A stretch of DNA of 64,000 nt from the NCBI RefSeq assembly GCF_044457565.1, contig NZ_JBITGZ010000001.1, positions 434,001 to 498,000 of the forward strand, read 5' to 3'. Origin of the DNA: Kitasatospora sp044457565 (GTDB lineage: Bacteria > Actinomycetota > Actinomycetes > Streptomycetales > Streptomycetaceae). Below are positions 42,487 to 52,715 of this stretch, piece by piece. Made by a program: the position numbers and the translations under genes. The notes under the pieces are model-generated. The model worked only from the letters and a program-made list of their open reading frames with translations, did no database searches and had not been told where the DNA came from. The stretch's first letter is position 1. The number at the start of each line of letters is the position of its first letter.

Positions 42487-44208
42487 TTACTCAATCACGC
42501 CCGGATTGCTCTGCGGCGTGCCGTCGGTCCAGGTCTCCTCGTCCTCGTGCAGGTAGTCGGCACGGTTGCGACGCTCGCGCTCGCTCTTGCCGGCTCCGCC
42601 CATGCCGCCCATCATGCCGCCCTGGCCCTGGCCGCTGCGGCCACCGCCGGCAGCCGCGCCGCCCGCACCGCCGCCGGCCGCACCGGCCCGGTTGCGCAGG
42701 CCACTGCCGCCGGGGGTGAACTCGCCACCGGGGCGCGGCCCCTTGCTGCCGCCGATCGTGCCACCGGCCGTGGACGTCAGGCCACGGCCGCGCGAGCTGC
42801 CGCCACCGGCACCTCCGCCACCACCCATGCCGCCACCGTGCATGCCACCGGCGCCCATGCCGCCGGCGGTCGCGCCGGCGCGACCGGCCTGGCCGTCCTT
42901 GGCGCCGAACGCACCGCCACCACCACCGATGACGCCACCGCCCGAGGACCCGGAACGCCCGGGGATGCCGCCGGCGCCGATCGTCCCGGAGCCGCCCTTG
43001 CCGGGCAGGCTGCCGCCGCCGTAGCCGCCGCCTCCGCCCTTACCCGGGATGAAGCCGCCTCCGGGCAGACCGCCTCCGGGCAGGCTGCCGCCCCCGGTGC
43101 CGGGCCCGCCACCGGGCAGGCTCCCGCCGGGGAATCCGGGACCGCCGCCACCGGGCAGGGTGCCGCCCGGCACCGTCCCACCGGGGTAGGTCGGTGAGGT
43201 CGCCGCCGGAGGAAGGCTGTTGATGTCCGTCCCCGGCAGGGGAGTCGGACGCGGAGTCGGGTGCTGGCCGAACTCGTCGTCGTAGGAGGGATGTGCGGGG
43301 ACGGGCTGCGGACCCGGCGTGGGAACGGGCTTGGACGGGTCCACCCGCCCGCCGGGCAGGCCGCCGCCGGGCGGCAGGGGTTGCCCGGGCGTGGGGTGCC
43401 CCGGAATCGACCCGCCGCCACCACCCCCGCCGCCACCGCCGCCACCGCGGCCGCCGGGGATGTAGCCGCCGCCACCTCCGCCGCCGCCGCCACTACCACG
43501 GCCACCGGAGCTGCCACCCGCGCCGGGGCCAGGACCAGGGCTGGGGGTGATCGGAACCTCTTCCGATCCACCGACTCCGCCGCTGCCCGGCGTCGGGCTG
43601 ATCACCGGCACCTCGAGCGCGTTCAGTCGCGACGTGGCCGACTGGTACGCCTGCCCCAGCTTCTCCATCTCGTGGATGGCTTCCTGGTGCGCCTTCTCGA
43701 CCCGCGCCTGGGCCGCCTTCGCCTCGCCCTCCGTCACCCAGCCGGAGTCGAACGCACGCGCCGCGTGGTCCGCGCCGAAGGCCCCCAGCGCCGGGTTGTC
43801 GAGCAGCGTCGCACCGGCGACCTTGCCCAGGAACGTGACGGCCGACGGCTGGTTCTTGTGCTTGTCGACCGCCGCGATGTCGGTCTTGGGGACCTCGGGG
43901 ATGCCGCTCCTGGCACCGCTGAGGGCCTCGCCCGCCTCCACCATGCACTCGCCGGCGACCTTCGAGTACTGACCGGTCTCGCCCGTGCTCTTGTGGACCA
44001 GCGCCGCCCACTGCTTGAAGCTCTCGGCCGCCTCGCCCTCCCAGGAGAGGTGGCCGATGAACGCCTGCAGCGCCTGGCTGATCTCTTCGAGCACGACGCC
44101 GGCGTGGCTGAGCTGCGTACCGCGGCTCATCACGCGCCCCGGGTCCGCGTGCTCGACCATGGCCTTGAGATTGGCGTGCTCGATGCCCTCGAAGTTCGTT
44201 CCGCCCAT
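42487..44208 (-). CDS. Large WXG100-type protein with Gly/Pro-rich C-terminal region
   Basis: 573 residues from the ATG at 44208 (MGGTNFEGIEHANLKAM), behind GGGGAG. The first ~210 residues are helical with LSWEGEAAESFKQWA (W-x-G turn), then MVEAGEALSGAR and KAAQARVEKAHQEAIHEMEKL. The middle is glycine- and proline-rich with tandem SLPGGG and SIPG motifs. It ends DYLHEDEETWTDGTPQSNP-GVIE, a conserved acidic C-terminal motif of large actinobacterial WXG100 proteins. It has the traits of a T7SS substrate comparable to PPE proteins. Cotranscribed with 44258-44863 and mycP on the same strand. Confidence 0.85.
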   Translation of the reverse strand: MGGTNFEGIEHANLKAMVEHADPGRVMSRGTQLSHAGVVLEEISQALQAFIGHLSWEGEAAESFKQWAALVHKSTGETGQYSKVAGECMVEAGEALSGARSGIPEVPKTDIAAVDKHKNQPSAVTFLGKVAGATLLDNPALGAFGADHAARAFDSGWVTEGEAKAAQARVEKAHQEAIHEMEKLGQAYQSATSRLNALEVPVISPTPGSGGVGGSEEVPITPSPGPGPGAGGSSGGRGSGGGGGGGGGYIPGGRGGGGGGGGGGGGSIPGHPTPGQPLPPGGGLPGGRVDPSKPVPTPGPQPVPAHPSYDDEFGQHPTPRPTPLPGTDINSLPPAATSPTYPGGTVPGGTLPGGGGPGFPGGSLPGGGPGTGGGSLPGGGLPGGGFIPGKGGGGGYGGGSLPGKGGSGTIGAGGIPGRSGSSGGGVIGGGGGAFGAKDGQAGRAGATAGGMGAGGMHGGGMGGGGGAGGGSSRGRGLTSTAGGTIGGSKGPRPGGEFTPGGSGLRNRAGAAGGGAGGAAAGGGRSGQGQGGMMGGMGGAGKSERERRNRADYLHEDEETWTDGTPQSNPGVIE

Positions 44209-44257
44209 CACATGCTCCCCGTGTAAGTGAACCGACCGCCAGTGAAGTGACCGGCCA

Positions 44258-44863
44258 TCAGTACGCTCCGGCCCCGCCGGCGTCGACGGTCGTCGACGGC
44301 GGCGCCGCCGCCGCACCCGCCGCGCCCGCCGACTGGCCCGCCACCGCGGGGACGTTCGGCACGGGCCCGCTGTACCCGACCACCTTGCCGTCGACGCCCT
44401 TGATGTTGCTCGTCTGCGCGTCCTCGGTGCCGCCGTAGTTGGCCGCGGCGGCGGCGATGGCGCTGCCCATCGCCTCGATCTGGGTCGCGAGCGCCTTGGC
44501 GAGCTGGTCCAGGTTGCCGTGCGTCCTGTTGTACGCGGCCATCAGATCGGCCGACTCGGAGAACCCCGAACCGAGGTTCCCGTCGCTCAGCTGCTGTTCC
44601 GAGATCTTGGCCTGCGCAGCGGGCGAGGCCTCCAGATCGTGCAGCAGTCCGTCGATCTTCTTCTTGAAGCCGATCAGCGTGTCCAACTCGACCTGGACGG
44701 TCTTCGCCCCGTAGGCGGCGACCAGACTGGCCGCGCCGGCCGCGGCGGCAACGCCCGCCGACGCCAGGCTCGCGGCACCCATGCCGGCGACAGCCCAACC
44801 GATCGGGTCGGACGACGCCGACGGAGGCGTGCCGCCACCACCGTCTGCAGCAACGCTCACCAC
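44258..44863 (-). CDS. Small helical T7SS-associated protein
   Basis: 201 residues from GTG at 44863 (a second in-frame GTG follows it). An Ala/Gly-rich helix (GWAVAGMGAASLASAGVAAAAGAASLVAAYG) that could be membrane-associated is followed by a coiled-coil-like region (ELDTLIGFKKKIDGLLHDL, LMAAYNRTHGNLDQLAKALATQIEAMGSA). The tail (NIKGVDGKVVGYSGPVPNVPAVAG) is low-complexity. Size, helix content and location before the big WXG gene suggest a WXG100/EspC-like partner. No strict WxG. Confidence 0.7.
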   Translation of the reverse strand: MVSVAADGGGGTPPSASSDPIGWAVAGMGAASLASAGVAAAAGAASLVAAYGAKTVQVELDTLIGFKKKIDGLLHDLEASPAAQAKISEQQLSDGNLGSGFSESADLMAAYNRTHGNLDQLAKALATQIEAMGSAIAAAAANYGGTEDAQTSNIKGVDGKVVGYSGPVPNVPAVAGQSAGAAGAAAAPPSTTVDAGGAGAY

Positions 44864-45211
44864 AGCAATCCACCTCTCCCCCGCGTGCGCGCCAACCCCC
44901 GGCTGCCGCGCCGCAACACACCATCAACTACGAAGTCGTGCGCCCTGCTCGGCGCGTTCCCGGGATCCGGGACAGCACGCGCCACCGCCATCGTAGTCAC
45001 CCCCGCCGTCGGACCGGCAGGGGCCATGGCCCACAGGACCGCGATCGGTACGAACTTGTCACGAACAGGACCGGCCCCGCCCGACGCACCGTCAGCCGGA
45101 CACGCACCGGCGGGCCCAGGACCAGCGGGTCCCCCTCGCAGGACGTCCCCCGCCCCCACCCGCAACCCCCGGGGCCCGGAGCGAACAGCCCCGGGCCCCT
45201 ACCGCCCCGCG
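44864..45211 (-). other. Gene-free stretch upstream of T7SS minus-strand operon
   Basis: 348 bp between the ABC-F stop and the GTG of 44863. A TACGAT (-10-like) occurs at the GTAGTC/TACGATGG block near 44990 on the minus strand; no clear -35. GGGGGAGAGG lies before the GTG. No other feature. Confidence 0.4.
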
Positions 45212-47005
<1,794 letters not shown>

Positions 47006-47241
47006 GTGTGCTGCGCTCCTGGGATCGGCTGGGCCGGGGGATGCCCCGGTCTTCCCAAGAGTAGTGGGGCCGGGCCCGCCGCCCTCCCGGCCGTCCGCCC
47101 GGCTGCCCGGGCACGCCACGCGGCCCCGTGCCGTGCTCCGAACCAGCCGGAACGAGCCCCACCCCCGGAGGACACCCGCCGAGCCCGCCGAGCCCGCTCA
47201 GCGCCCCTCAGCACCCGCTCAGCACCCGCTCGGCGCCCGCT

Positions 47242-48219
47242 TCAGCCCGCGAGGACCCCCGCTCCCGCGACGGGCCCGTACGTCGCCCGTGCCGCACGGC
47301 AGGTGCCGGAGGCGGTGAGGGCGGCGGCGACGGCGACGGCGGAGTCGGCGTCCTTGGTGAGGAAGGCGCAGGTTGGGCCGGAGCCCGAGACCAGTGCCCC
47401 GATGGCGCCCGCGTCCGTGCCGGCCCGAAGGGTGGCGGCCAGGGACGGGCGCAGCGACAGGGCGGCCGACTGCAGGTCGTTGGTGAGCGCCGCGGCGAGG
47501 GCGGCCGGGTCGCCGTCGGCGAGGGCGGCGAGCAGCGCCGGGTCGGCGTCGGGGGTGGGGACCTCGGTGTCGGCGGAGCCGGTGCCGGCCTCCTCGCGCA
47601 GGCGGTCGCACTCGCGGAAGACGGCGGGGGTGGAGAGGCCGCCGTCGGCGACGGCGAAGACCCAGTGGAAGGTGCCGGTGACGGGCAGCGCCTGGAGGAT
47701 CTCGCCGCGGCCGCGGCCGAGGGCGACGCCGCCGAGCAGGGCGAAGGGGACGTCGGAGCCGAGTTCGGCGGCGAGGCCGAGCAGCACCTCGAAGGGGGTG
47801 TCCAGGTCCCACAGCGCGTCGCAGGCGACCAGGGCGGCGGCGCCGTCCGCGCTGCCGCCGGCCATGCCGCCGGCCACCGGGATGTCCTTGGCGATCTGCA
47901 GGTGGACGTCGGCGCCGATGCCGTGGTGGGCGGCGAGCAGCCGGGCGGCGCGGGCGGCGAGGTTGCTGTCGTCCAGCGGTACGTGGGCGGCGTCCTGGCC
48001 GGTGCAGCCGAGGGTCACACCGGTGCCGGCCGGGCGGGCGGTCGCGGTGACCTCGTCGCCGAGGGCGACCGCGAAGAACACGTTGGCGAGGTCGTGGAAG
48101 CCGTCGCCGCGCAGGCCGCCGACGCCCAGCTGGACGTTGACCTTGGCGGGCACCCGGACGGTGACGCCGGCGCCGCTGGTGGCACTGGTCCCGCTGGTGG
48201 CAGGGGTCGCGGTGTTCAC
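47242..48219 (-). CDS. ispE: 4-diphosphocytidyl-2-C-methyl-D-erythritol kinase
   Basis: 325 residues; GHMP kinase phosphorylating CDP-ME in the MEP isoprenoid pathway. Motifs: VRVPAKVNVQLGVGGLRGDGFHDLANVF, phosphate loop IPVAGGMAGGSADGAAAL, LGSDVPFALLGG, ALVSGSGPTCAFL. GTG start at 48219 overlaps the rsmA stop (GTGA). The ksgA-ispE pairing is conserved in actinobacteria. Confidence 0.96.
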   Translation of the reverse strand: MNTATPATSGTSATSGAGVTVRVPAKVNVQLGVGGLRGDGFHDLANVFFAVALGDEVTATARPAGTGVTLGCTGQDAAHVPLDDSNLAARAARLLAAHHGIGADVHLQIAKDIPVAGGMAGGSADGAAALVACDALWDLDTPFEVLLGLAAELGSDVPFALLGGVALGRGRGEILQALPVTGTFHWVFAVADGGLSTPAVFRECDRLREEAGTGSADTEVPTPDADPALLAALADGDPAALAAALTNDLQSAALSLRPSLAATLRAGTDAGAIGALVSGSGPTCAFLTKDADSAVAVAAALTASGTCRAARATYGPVAGAGVLAG

Positions 48220-49103
48220 TGCTGCTCCGGCTCCGGGTTCGGCTTGTGCTCGGCGATGGCCGCGAACTGCTCGACGGTGAGCATCTCGCCGCGCAGCTTG
48301 TGGTCGATCCCGGCGGCGGCGAGCGCCTGCTCGGCGGCGGCCGGGGAGCCGGCCCAGCCGGCGAGGGCCGCGCGCAGGGTCTTGCGGCGCTGGGCGAAGG
48401 CAGCGTCGACGACCTTGAAGACCTCGGCGCGGGTCGCGGTGGTCTTCGGCGGCTCCCGGCGGATCAGCGAGACCAGGCCGGAGTCGACGTTGGGTGCGGG
48501 CCAGAACACGTTGCGGCCGATCGCGCCGGCGCGCTTGACCTCGGCGTACCAGTTGGCCTTGACGGAGGGCACGCCGTACACCTTGTTGCCGGGCTTGGCG
48601 GCGAGCCGGTCGGCGACCTCGGACTGCACCATCACCAGGGTCCGCTCGATGCTGGGGAAGGTCGCCAGCATGTGCAGCAGGACGGGGACGGCCACGTTGT
48701 ACGGGAGGTTGGCGACCAGCGCGGTGGGCGGCGGTCCGGGGAGCTCGGTGACCTCCATGGCGTCGCTGAGCACCAGGTCGAAGTCCTCGACGCGGGCGGG
48801 CAGCCGGGCGGCGACGGTGGTCGGCAGGTGCTGGGCGAGCAGCGGGTCGATCTCGACTGCGGTGACGTGCGCGGCGACGTCCAGCAGCGCCAGGGTCAGC
48901 GAGCCGAGCCCGGGGCCGACCTCGACCACCGCATCCTCGCTCGTCACCTCGGCGGCCCGGACGATCCGGCGCACGGTGTTGCCGTCGATGACGAAGTTCT
49001 GCCCGCGCTGCTTGGTCGGCTTCACCCCGAGGGTGGCCGCCAGCTCCCTGATGTCGGAGGCGCCGAGCAGGTGCGTGTCGGAGGTGGGGTCGGTGGTGCT
49101 CAC
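48216..49103 (-). CDS. rsmA: 16S rRNA (A1518/A1519) dimethyltransferase KsgA
   Basis: 295 residues from GTG at 49103. SAM motif VVEVGPGLGSLTLALL, catalytic VANLPYNVAVPVL, KRGQNF-like KQRGQNFVIDGNTV. It dimethylates two adjacent adenines in helix 45 of 16S rRNA. Overlaps ispE by 4 bp. Upstream lies a gene fragment where rpfB stands in M. tuberculosis. Confidence 0.96.
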   Translation of the reverse strand: MSTTDPTSDTHLLGASDIRELAATLGVKPTKQRGQNFVIDGNTVRRIVRAAEVTSEDAVVEVGPGLGSLTLALLDVAAHVTAVEIDPLLAQHLPTTVAARLPARVEDFDLVLSDAMEVTELPGPPPTALVANLPYNVAVPVLLHMLATFPSIERTLVMVQSEVADRLAAKPGNKVYGVPSVKANWYAEVKRAGAIGRNVFWPAPNVDSGLVSLIRREPPKTTATRAEVFKVVDAAFAQRRKTLRAALAGWAGSPAAAEQALAAAGIDHKLRGEMLTVEQFAAIAEHKPNPEPEQQ

Positions 49104-49131
49104 CCCGCAAGGATACGGGCGGGGCGGGTGC

Positions 49132-49335
49132 TCACAGTTCGACGACCTGCTTGAGGTCGATCTCGACGGGGTACGGCAGCTCGGTGCGCAGCACGCCCGC
49201 GTGCTGGGCGAGGGGAAGGTAGCCGCCCTCCTCCTCGTCCCGGTGGAACTCGTGGACGAGAGGGAGGTCGTCGCTCCCGCGCTCGACGCGCCCGGCCGGG
49301 GTCAGTCGGGCAGCGGGGGTCGGAGAGCCGGAGGG
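49132..49335 (-). pseudogene. Remnant resembling C-terminus of a Uma2-family endonuclease
   Basis: Starting directly after the tatD stop and in the same frame, ~67 codons without a start lead to LVHEFHRDEEEGGYLPLAQ, GVLRTELPYPVEIDL and a TGA. The pattern of a hydrophobic strand, -EYxxxG-, and a closing P-x-x-I-D-L strand resembles Uma2-family PD-(D/E)XK protein tails. The N-terminal catalytic part is absent, so this is a decayed fragment. In M. tuberculosis rpfB lies between tatD and ksgA; here it does not. The family assignment is by eye. Confidence 0.5.
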
Positions 49336-50214
49336 TCAGTACCCGAAGGCCCGTGCCGTGTTGGCCGCGATGGCGGTGGCCAGCTCGTCCTCGTGCAGTC
49401 CGAGGGTGGCGGCCATCGAGCGGACCGTCACCGGGATCAGGTACGGCGCGTTGGGGCGGCCCCGGTAGGGGTGCGGGGTGAGGAAGGGCGCGTCGGTCTC
49501 GACCAGGACGCGGTCCAGCGGGGTGGCGGCCAGGGCGTCCCGCAGCGGCTGGTTGGCCTTGAACGTGACCGGCCCGGCGAAGGAGAGGTACCAGCCGTGC
49601 TCGGCGCAGACCTTGGCCATCTCGGCGTCGCCGGAGTAGCAGTGGAAGACGGTGCGCTCGGGCGCGCCCTCCTCCAGCAGGACGCGGATGACGTCCTCGT
49701 GGGCGTCCCGGTCGTGGATGACCAGGGTCTTGCCGTGCCGCTTGGCGATCTCGATGTGCCGACGGAACGACTCCTGCTGGATCTCCACGCCGTCCGGCCC
49801 GGTGCGGAAGTAGTCCAGGCCCGTCTCACCGACGGCCTTGACCTGCGGCAGGGCGGCGAGCGCGTCGATCTCGGCCAGGGCCGCGTCCAGCGCGGCGGCG
49901 CCGCCGGCCGGGCGCCGCTGACCGGACCACCCGTCCGGGTCGCCGAGGTGGATCCGGGGCGCCTCGTTGGGGTGCAGGGCGACGGCCGCGTGGACCTGCT
50001 CGAACTCGGCGGCGAGTTCCGCCGCCCAGCGCGAGCCGGCCACGTCGCAGCCCACCTGGACGACGGCGTCGACCCCGACGGCCGCGGCCTTGGCGAGGCC
50101 CTCGGCCGGGGTGCCGGACTGCATGTCCAGGTGGGTGTGCGAGTCGGCCACCGCCACCGCCAGCGGGGCGGGCGGGGGCGGCGGGGTCGACCGGTCGTCG
50201 TCCTTCTTGGCCAT
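49336..50214 (-). CDS. TatD-family metal-dependent DNase
   Basis: 292 residues. Metal ligands are visible: DSHTHLD, GETGLDYF, VIHDRDAH, FHCYSGD and VETDAPFLTP. TatD nucleases act on DNA 3' ends (repair or apoptosis-like roles). The ATG overlaps the metG stop by one base (TGATG), so translation is coupled. The N-terminal ~18 residues (KKDDDRSTPPPPPAPL) are a disordered extension. Confidence 0.95.
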   Translation of the reverse strand: MAKKDDDRSTPPPPPAPLAVAVADSHTHLDMQSGTPAEGLAKAAAVGVDAVVQVGCDVAGSRWAAELAAEFEQVHAAVALHPNEAPRIHLGDPDGWSGQRRPAGGAAALDAALAEIDALAALPQVKAVGETGLDYFRTGPDGVEIQQESFRRHIEIAKRHGKTLVIHDRDAHEDVIRVLLEEGAPERTVFHCYSGDAEMAKVCAEHGWYLSFAGPVTFKANQPLRDALAATPLDRVLVETDAPFLTPHPYRGRPNAPYLIPVTVRSMAATLGLHEDELATAIAANTARAFGY

Positions 50215-51833
50215 CAGGCTGCGGGCTTCTCTTCCAGGCGGGGGAACAGGATGTCGCCCTTGGTGATGACGGCGCCGGCGGGCAGCCGGCCCCAGTCGGC
50301 GACGGTGTCGATGCGCTGCTCGGCGAGCGCACCCAGCGAGGCCTGGGCGCCCAGCGAGGCCCACAGCTTCTCGGCGGTGGCCGGCATCACCGGGTTGAGC
50401 AGCACGGCGGTGGCGCGCAGCGACTCGGCGGCGGTGTAGAGGATGGTGGCCAGGCGCGCCCGGCCCTCCTCGGAGTCGTCCTTGGCGACCTTCCAGGGCT
50501 CCTGGTCGCTGATGTAGCCGTTGACCTGCTTGACGAACTCGAAGATCGCGGCGAGGCCGCCGGCGAAGTCCAGGTCCTCGCCGATCTTCTGGTCGGCGGC
50601 CTTGGCGGCGGCGGTCAGACCGTCGGAGACGGCCTGCTCGGCCGCGCCGGCGGCGGTGGCGGCGGGCAGCGCACCGTCGAAGTACTTGCCGACCATGGCG
50701 GCGACGCGCGAGGCGAGGTTGCCGAAGTCGTTGGCCAGCTCCGAGGTGTACCGGGCGGAGAAGTCCTCCCAGGAGAACGAGCCGTCGGTGCCGAACGGGA
50801 TGGCACGCAGGAAGTAGTAGCGGTAGGCGTCCACGCCGAAGTGCGAGGTGAGGTCCTGCGGCGCGATGCCGGTCAGGTTGGACTTGCTCATCTTCTCGCC
50901 GCCGACCATCAGCCAGCCGTTGGCGACAACGCGCTTGGGCAGCGGCAGCCCCGCGGCCATCAGCATCGCGGGCCAGATCACCGCGTGGAAGCGCAGGATG
51001 TCCTTGCCGACCAGGTGCACCGAGGCGGGCCACAGCTCGGCGAAGCGCTCCGGGTCGCTGCCGTAGCCGGCCGCGGTGATGTAGTTCTGCAGCGCGTCGA
51101 CCCAGACGTAGAGGACGTGCTTCTCGTCCCAGGGCAGCGGCACGCCCCAGTTGAAGGTGGAGCGGGAGATCGAGAGGTCCTGCAGGCCCTGCTCGACGAA
51201 GCGCAGCACCTCGTTGCGGGCGGACTCGGGCGCGATGAAGCCGGGGTTCGCGGCGTAGAACTCCAGCAGCTTCGGGCCGTAGGCGGAGAGGCGGAAGAAG
51301 TAGTTCTCCTCCTCCAGCCACTCGACCGGCTTCTTGTGGATCGGGCAGAGCTTCTCGCCCTCGGTGGCGCCGTCGAGCAGTTCGGCCTGGAGCTTGTACT
51401 CCTCGCAGCCGACGCAGTACGGGCCGGAGTAGCCGCCCTTGTAGATCTCGCCCTTGTCGAAGAGGTCCTGGACGAACTCCTGGACCCGGTCGGTGTGACG
51501 CGTCTGGGTGGTGCGGATGAAGTCGTCGTTGGCGATCTCCAGGTGTTCCCAGAGCGGCTTCCACGCCTCCTCGACCAGCCTGTCGCACCACTCCTGCGGG
51601 GAGACGCCGTTGGCCTCCGCGGTGCGCATGATCTTCTGACCGTGCTCGTCGGTGCCGGTCAGGTACCACACCTTCTCGCCGCGCTGGCGGTGCCAGCGGG
51701 TGAGGACGTCGCCCGCCACGGTGGTGTACGCGTGGCCGAGGTGCGGGCGATCGTTGACGTAGTAGATCGGGGTGGAAACGTAGTACGCGGGGGTCTGGGC
51801 CCCGGTGGTGCTGTGGTCTGCAGTGGCCGCCAT
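50214..51833 (-). CDS. metG: Methionyl-tRNA synthetase
   Basis: 539 residues. HIGH-type motif RPHLGHAYTTVAGD and KMSKS motif GGEKMSKSNLTGI; CVGCEEYK region of the zinc knuckle; anticodon-binding helices NDFGNLASRVAAMVGKYFDG. No C-terminal EMAPII domain, so it is the short type. Followed by tatD; order metG-tatD-(fragment)-rsmA-ispE parallels mycobacteria. Confidence 0.97.
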   Translation of the reverse strand: MAATADHSTTGAQTPAYYVSTPIYYVNDRPHLGHAYTTVAGDVLTRWHRQRGEKVWYLTGTDEHGQKIMRTAEANGVSPQEWCDRLVEEAWKPLWEHLEIANDDFIRTTQTRHTDRVQEFVQDLFDKGEIYKGGYSGPYCVGCEEYKLQAELLDGATEGEKLCPIHKKPVEWLEEENYFFRLSAYGPKLLEFYAANPGFIAPESARNEVLRFVEQGLQDLSISRSTFNWGVPLPWDEKHVLYVWVDALQNYITAAGYGSDPERFAELWPASVHLVGKDILRFHAVIWPAMLMAAGLPLPKRVVANGWLMVGGEKMSKSNLTGIAPQDLTSHFGVDAYRYYFLRAIPFGTDGSFSWEDFSARYTSELANDFGNLASRVAAMVGKYFDGALPAATAAGAAEQAVSDGLTAAAKAADQKIGEDLDFAGGLAAIFEFVKQVNGYISDQEPWKVAKDDSEEGRARLATILYTAAESLRATAVLLNPVMPATAEKLWASLGAQASLGALAEQRIDTVADWGRLPAGAVITKGDILFPRLEEKPAA

Positions 51834-51886
51834 GGTCGGAAAGCTTAGTCGGGCCCGGGGGCCGCCCTCGACCGGTCACGTCGGGG

Positions 51887-51982
51887 GCGGCCCACCGGCC
51901 CGGCGACCGTGCGGCTCAGCGGCCCACCGGCCCGGCGACCGTGCGGCTCAGCGGCCCACCGGCTCGGCGACCGTGCGGCTCG
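51887..51982. repeat. Three tandem copies of a 32-bp repeat
   Basis: Units at 51887-51918, 51919-51950 and 51951-51982. The first two are identical, the third has a few changes. No spacers separate them. They fall between metG and the zinc-ribbon gene, 14 bp past its stop. Confidence 0.9.
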
Positions 51983-51995
51983 GCGACCCGGCGGC

Positions 51996-52499
51996 TCAGC
52001 CGAGCAGCCGCGACCAGAACCGGGCGAAGCGCCCCTGTGCCTTCTCCTCGGTGCCCGCCGCGGTCGGGGTGCTCCGGGGCCCCGATCCGGCCGCGCCGCT
52101 CGGCGCGGTGGCCGGGCCGGCCGCTCTGGTCCGCTCGGCCGACTCGGCCGGTTCGGCGTGCGCCGGGTAGCCGGGCGCGTGGTACGGCCTGGACTGCTCG
52201 GCGGTCGCGACCCGCCCCTCGCGCATGATCCGAACGGTGTGCCCGCCGCAGCCGGGGCACGTCGGCTTGAGCAGCGGCGAGGGGACCAGGACCCCGTTCG
52301 CGTGGTACTCGTGCGTGGTCCGCCCGTCCCGGCCGACGTGGTGCTCGATGTCGTAGGCCTGCTCCCAGCCGTAGCCGCAGCTGAGGCACGCGAAGGAGTA
52401 CGCCTCCCGGACGGTCTCCACGGGAGTGGGCGGCCGGCTGGTCAGGCCGAGGCCGCTCATGGCGTTGCCACCGAGGGGGCTACCAATCGTTTCGCTCAT
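51996..52499 (-). CDS. Conserved actinobacterial zinc-ribbon protein
   Basis: 167 residues from the ATG at 52499. Two CxxC pairs (FACLSCGYGW and TCPGCGGHT) form a rubredoxin-like zinc ribbon, residues ~35-95. The C-terminal half is disordered (Ala/Gly/Ser). A perfect 8-bp hairpin (52518-52535) lies in its leader. Function unknown. Confidence 0.75.
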   Translation of the reverse strand: MSETIGSPLGGNAMSGLGLTSRPPTPVETVREAYSFACLSCGYGWEQAYDIEHHVGRDGRTTHEYHANGVLVPSPLLKPTCPGCGGHTVRIMREGRVATAEQSRPYHAPGYPAHAEPAESAERTRAAGPATAPSGAAGSGPRSTPTAAGTEEKAQGRFARFWSRLLG

Positions 52500-52715
52500 A
52501 GCCGTCTCCCAGTGCCCGCCGGGCGTTCGCCCGGCTCGGGTCTTTCCATACCGGGGAATGCCCGGGGCTACCTGGCTGATACCCAGCTTGTGAAGACTTG
52601 GACCGGTGTTGGGGATCCCTGTACGAAGACCCGCCCAAAGCTTCAGCTCAGCTGGTGTTTACCAGGGCCTTCTCTCCAAGGTACGCGTCACTCGCCCCGG
52701 CGGCACCCCCGCTTC

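Noticed and set aside
51887..51982. CRISPR array
   Set aside because: The 32-bp units are directly adjacent with no spacers, and no cas genes are present.
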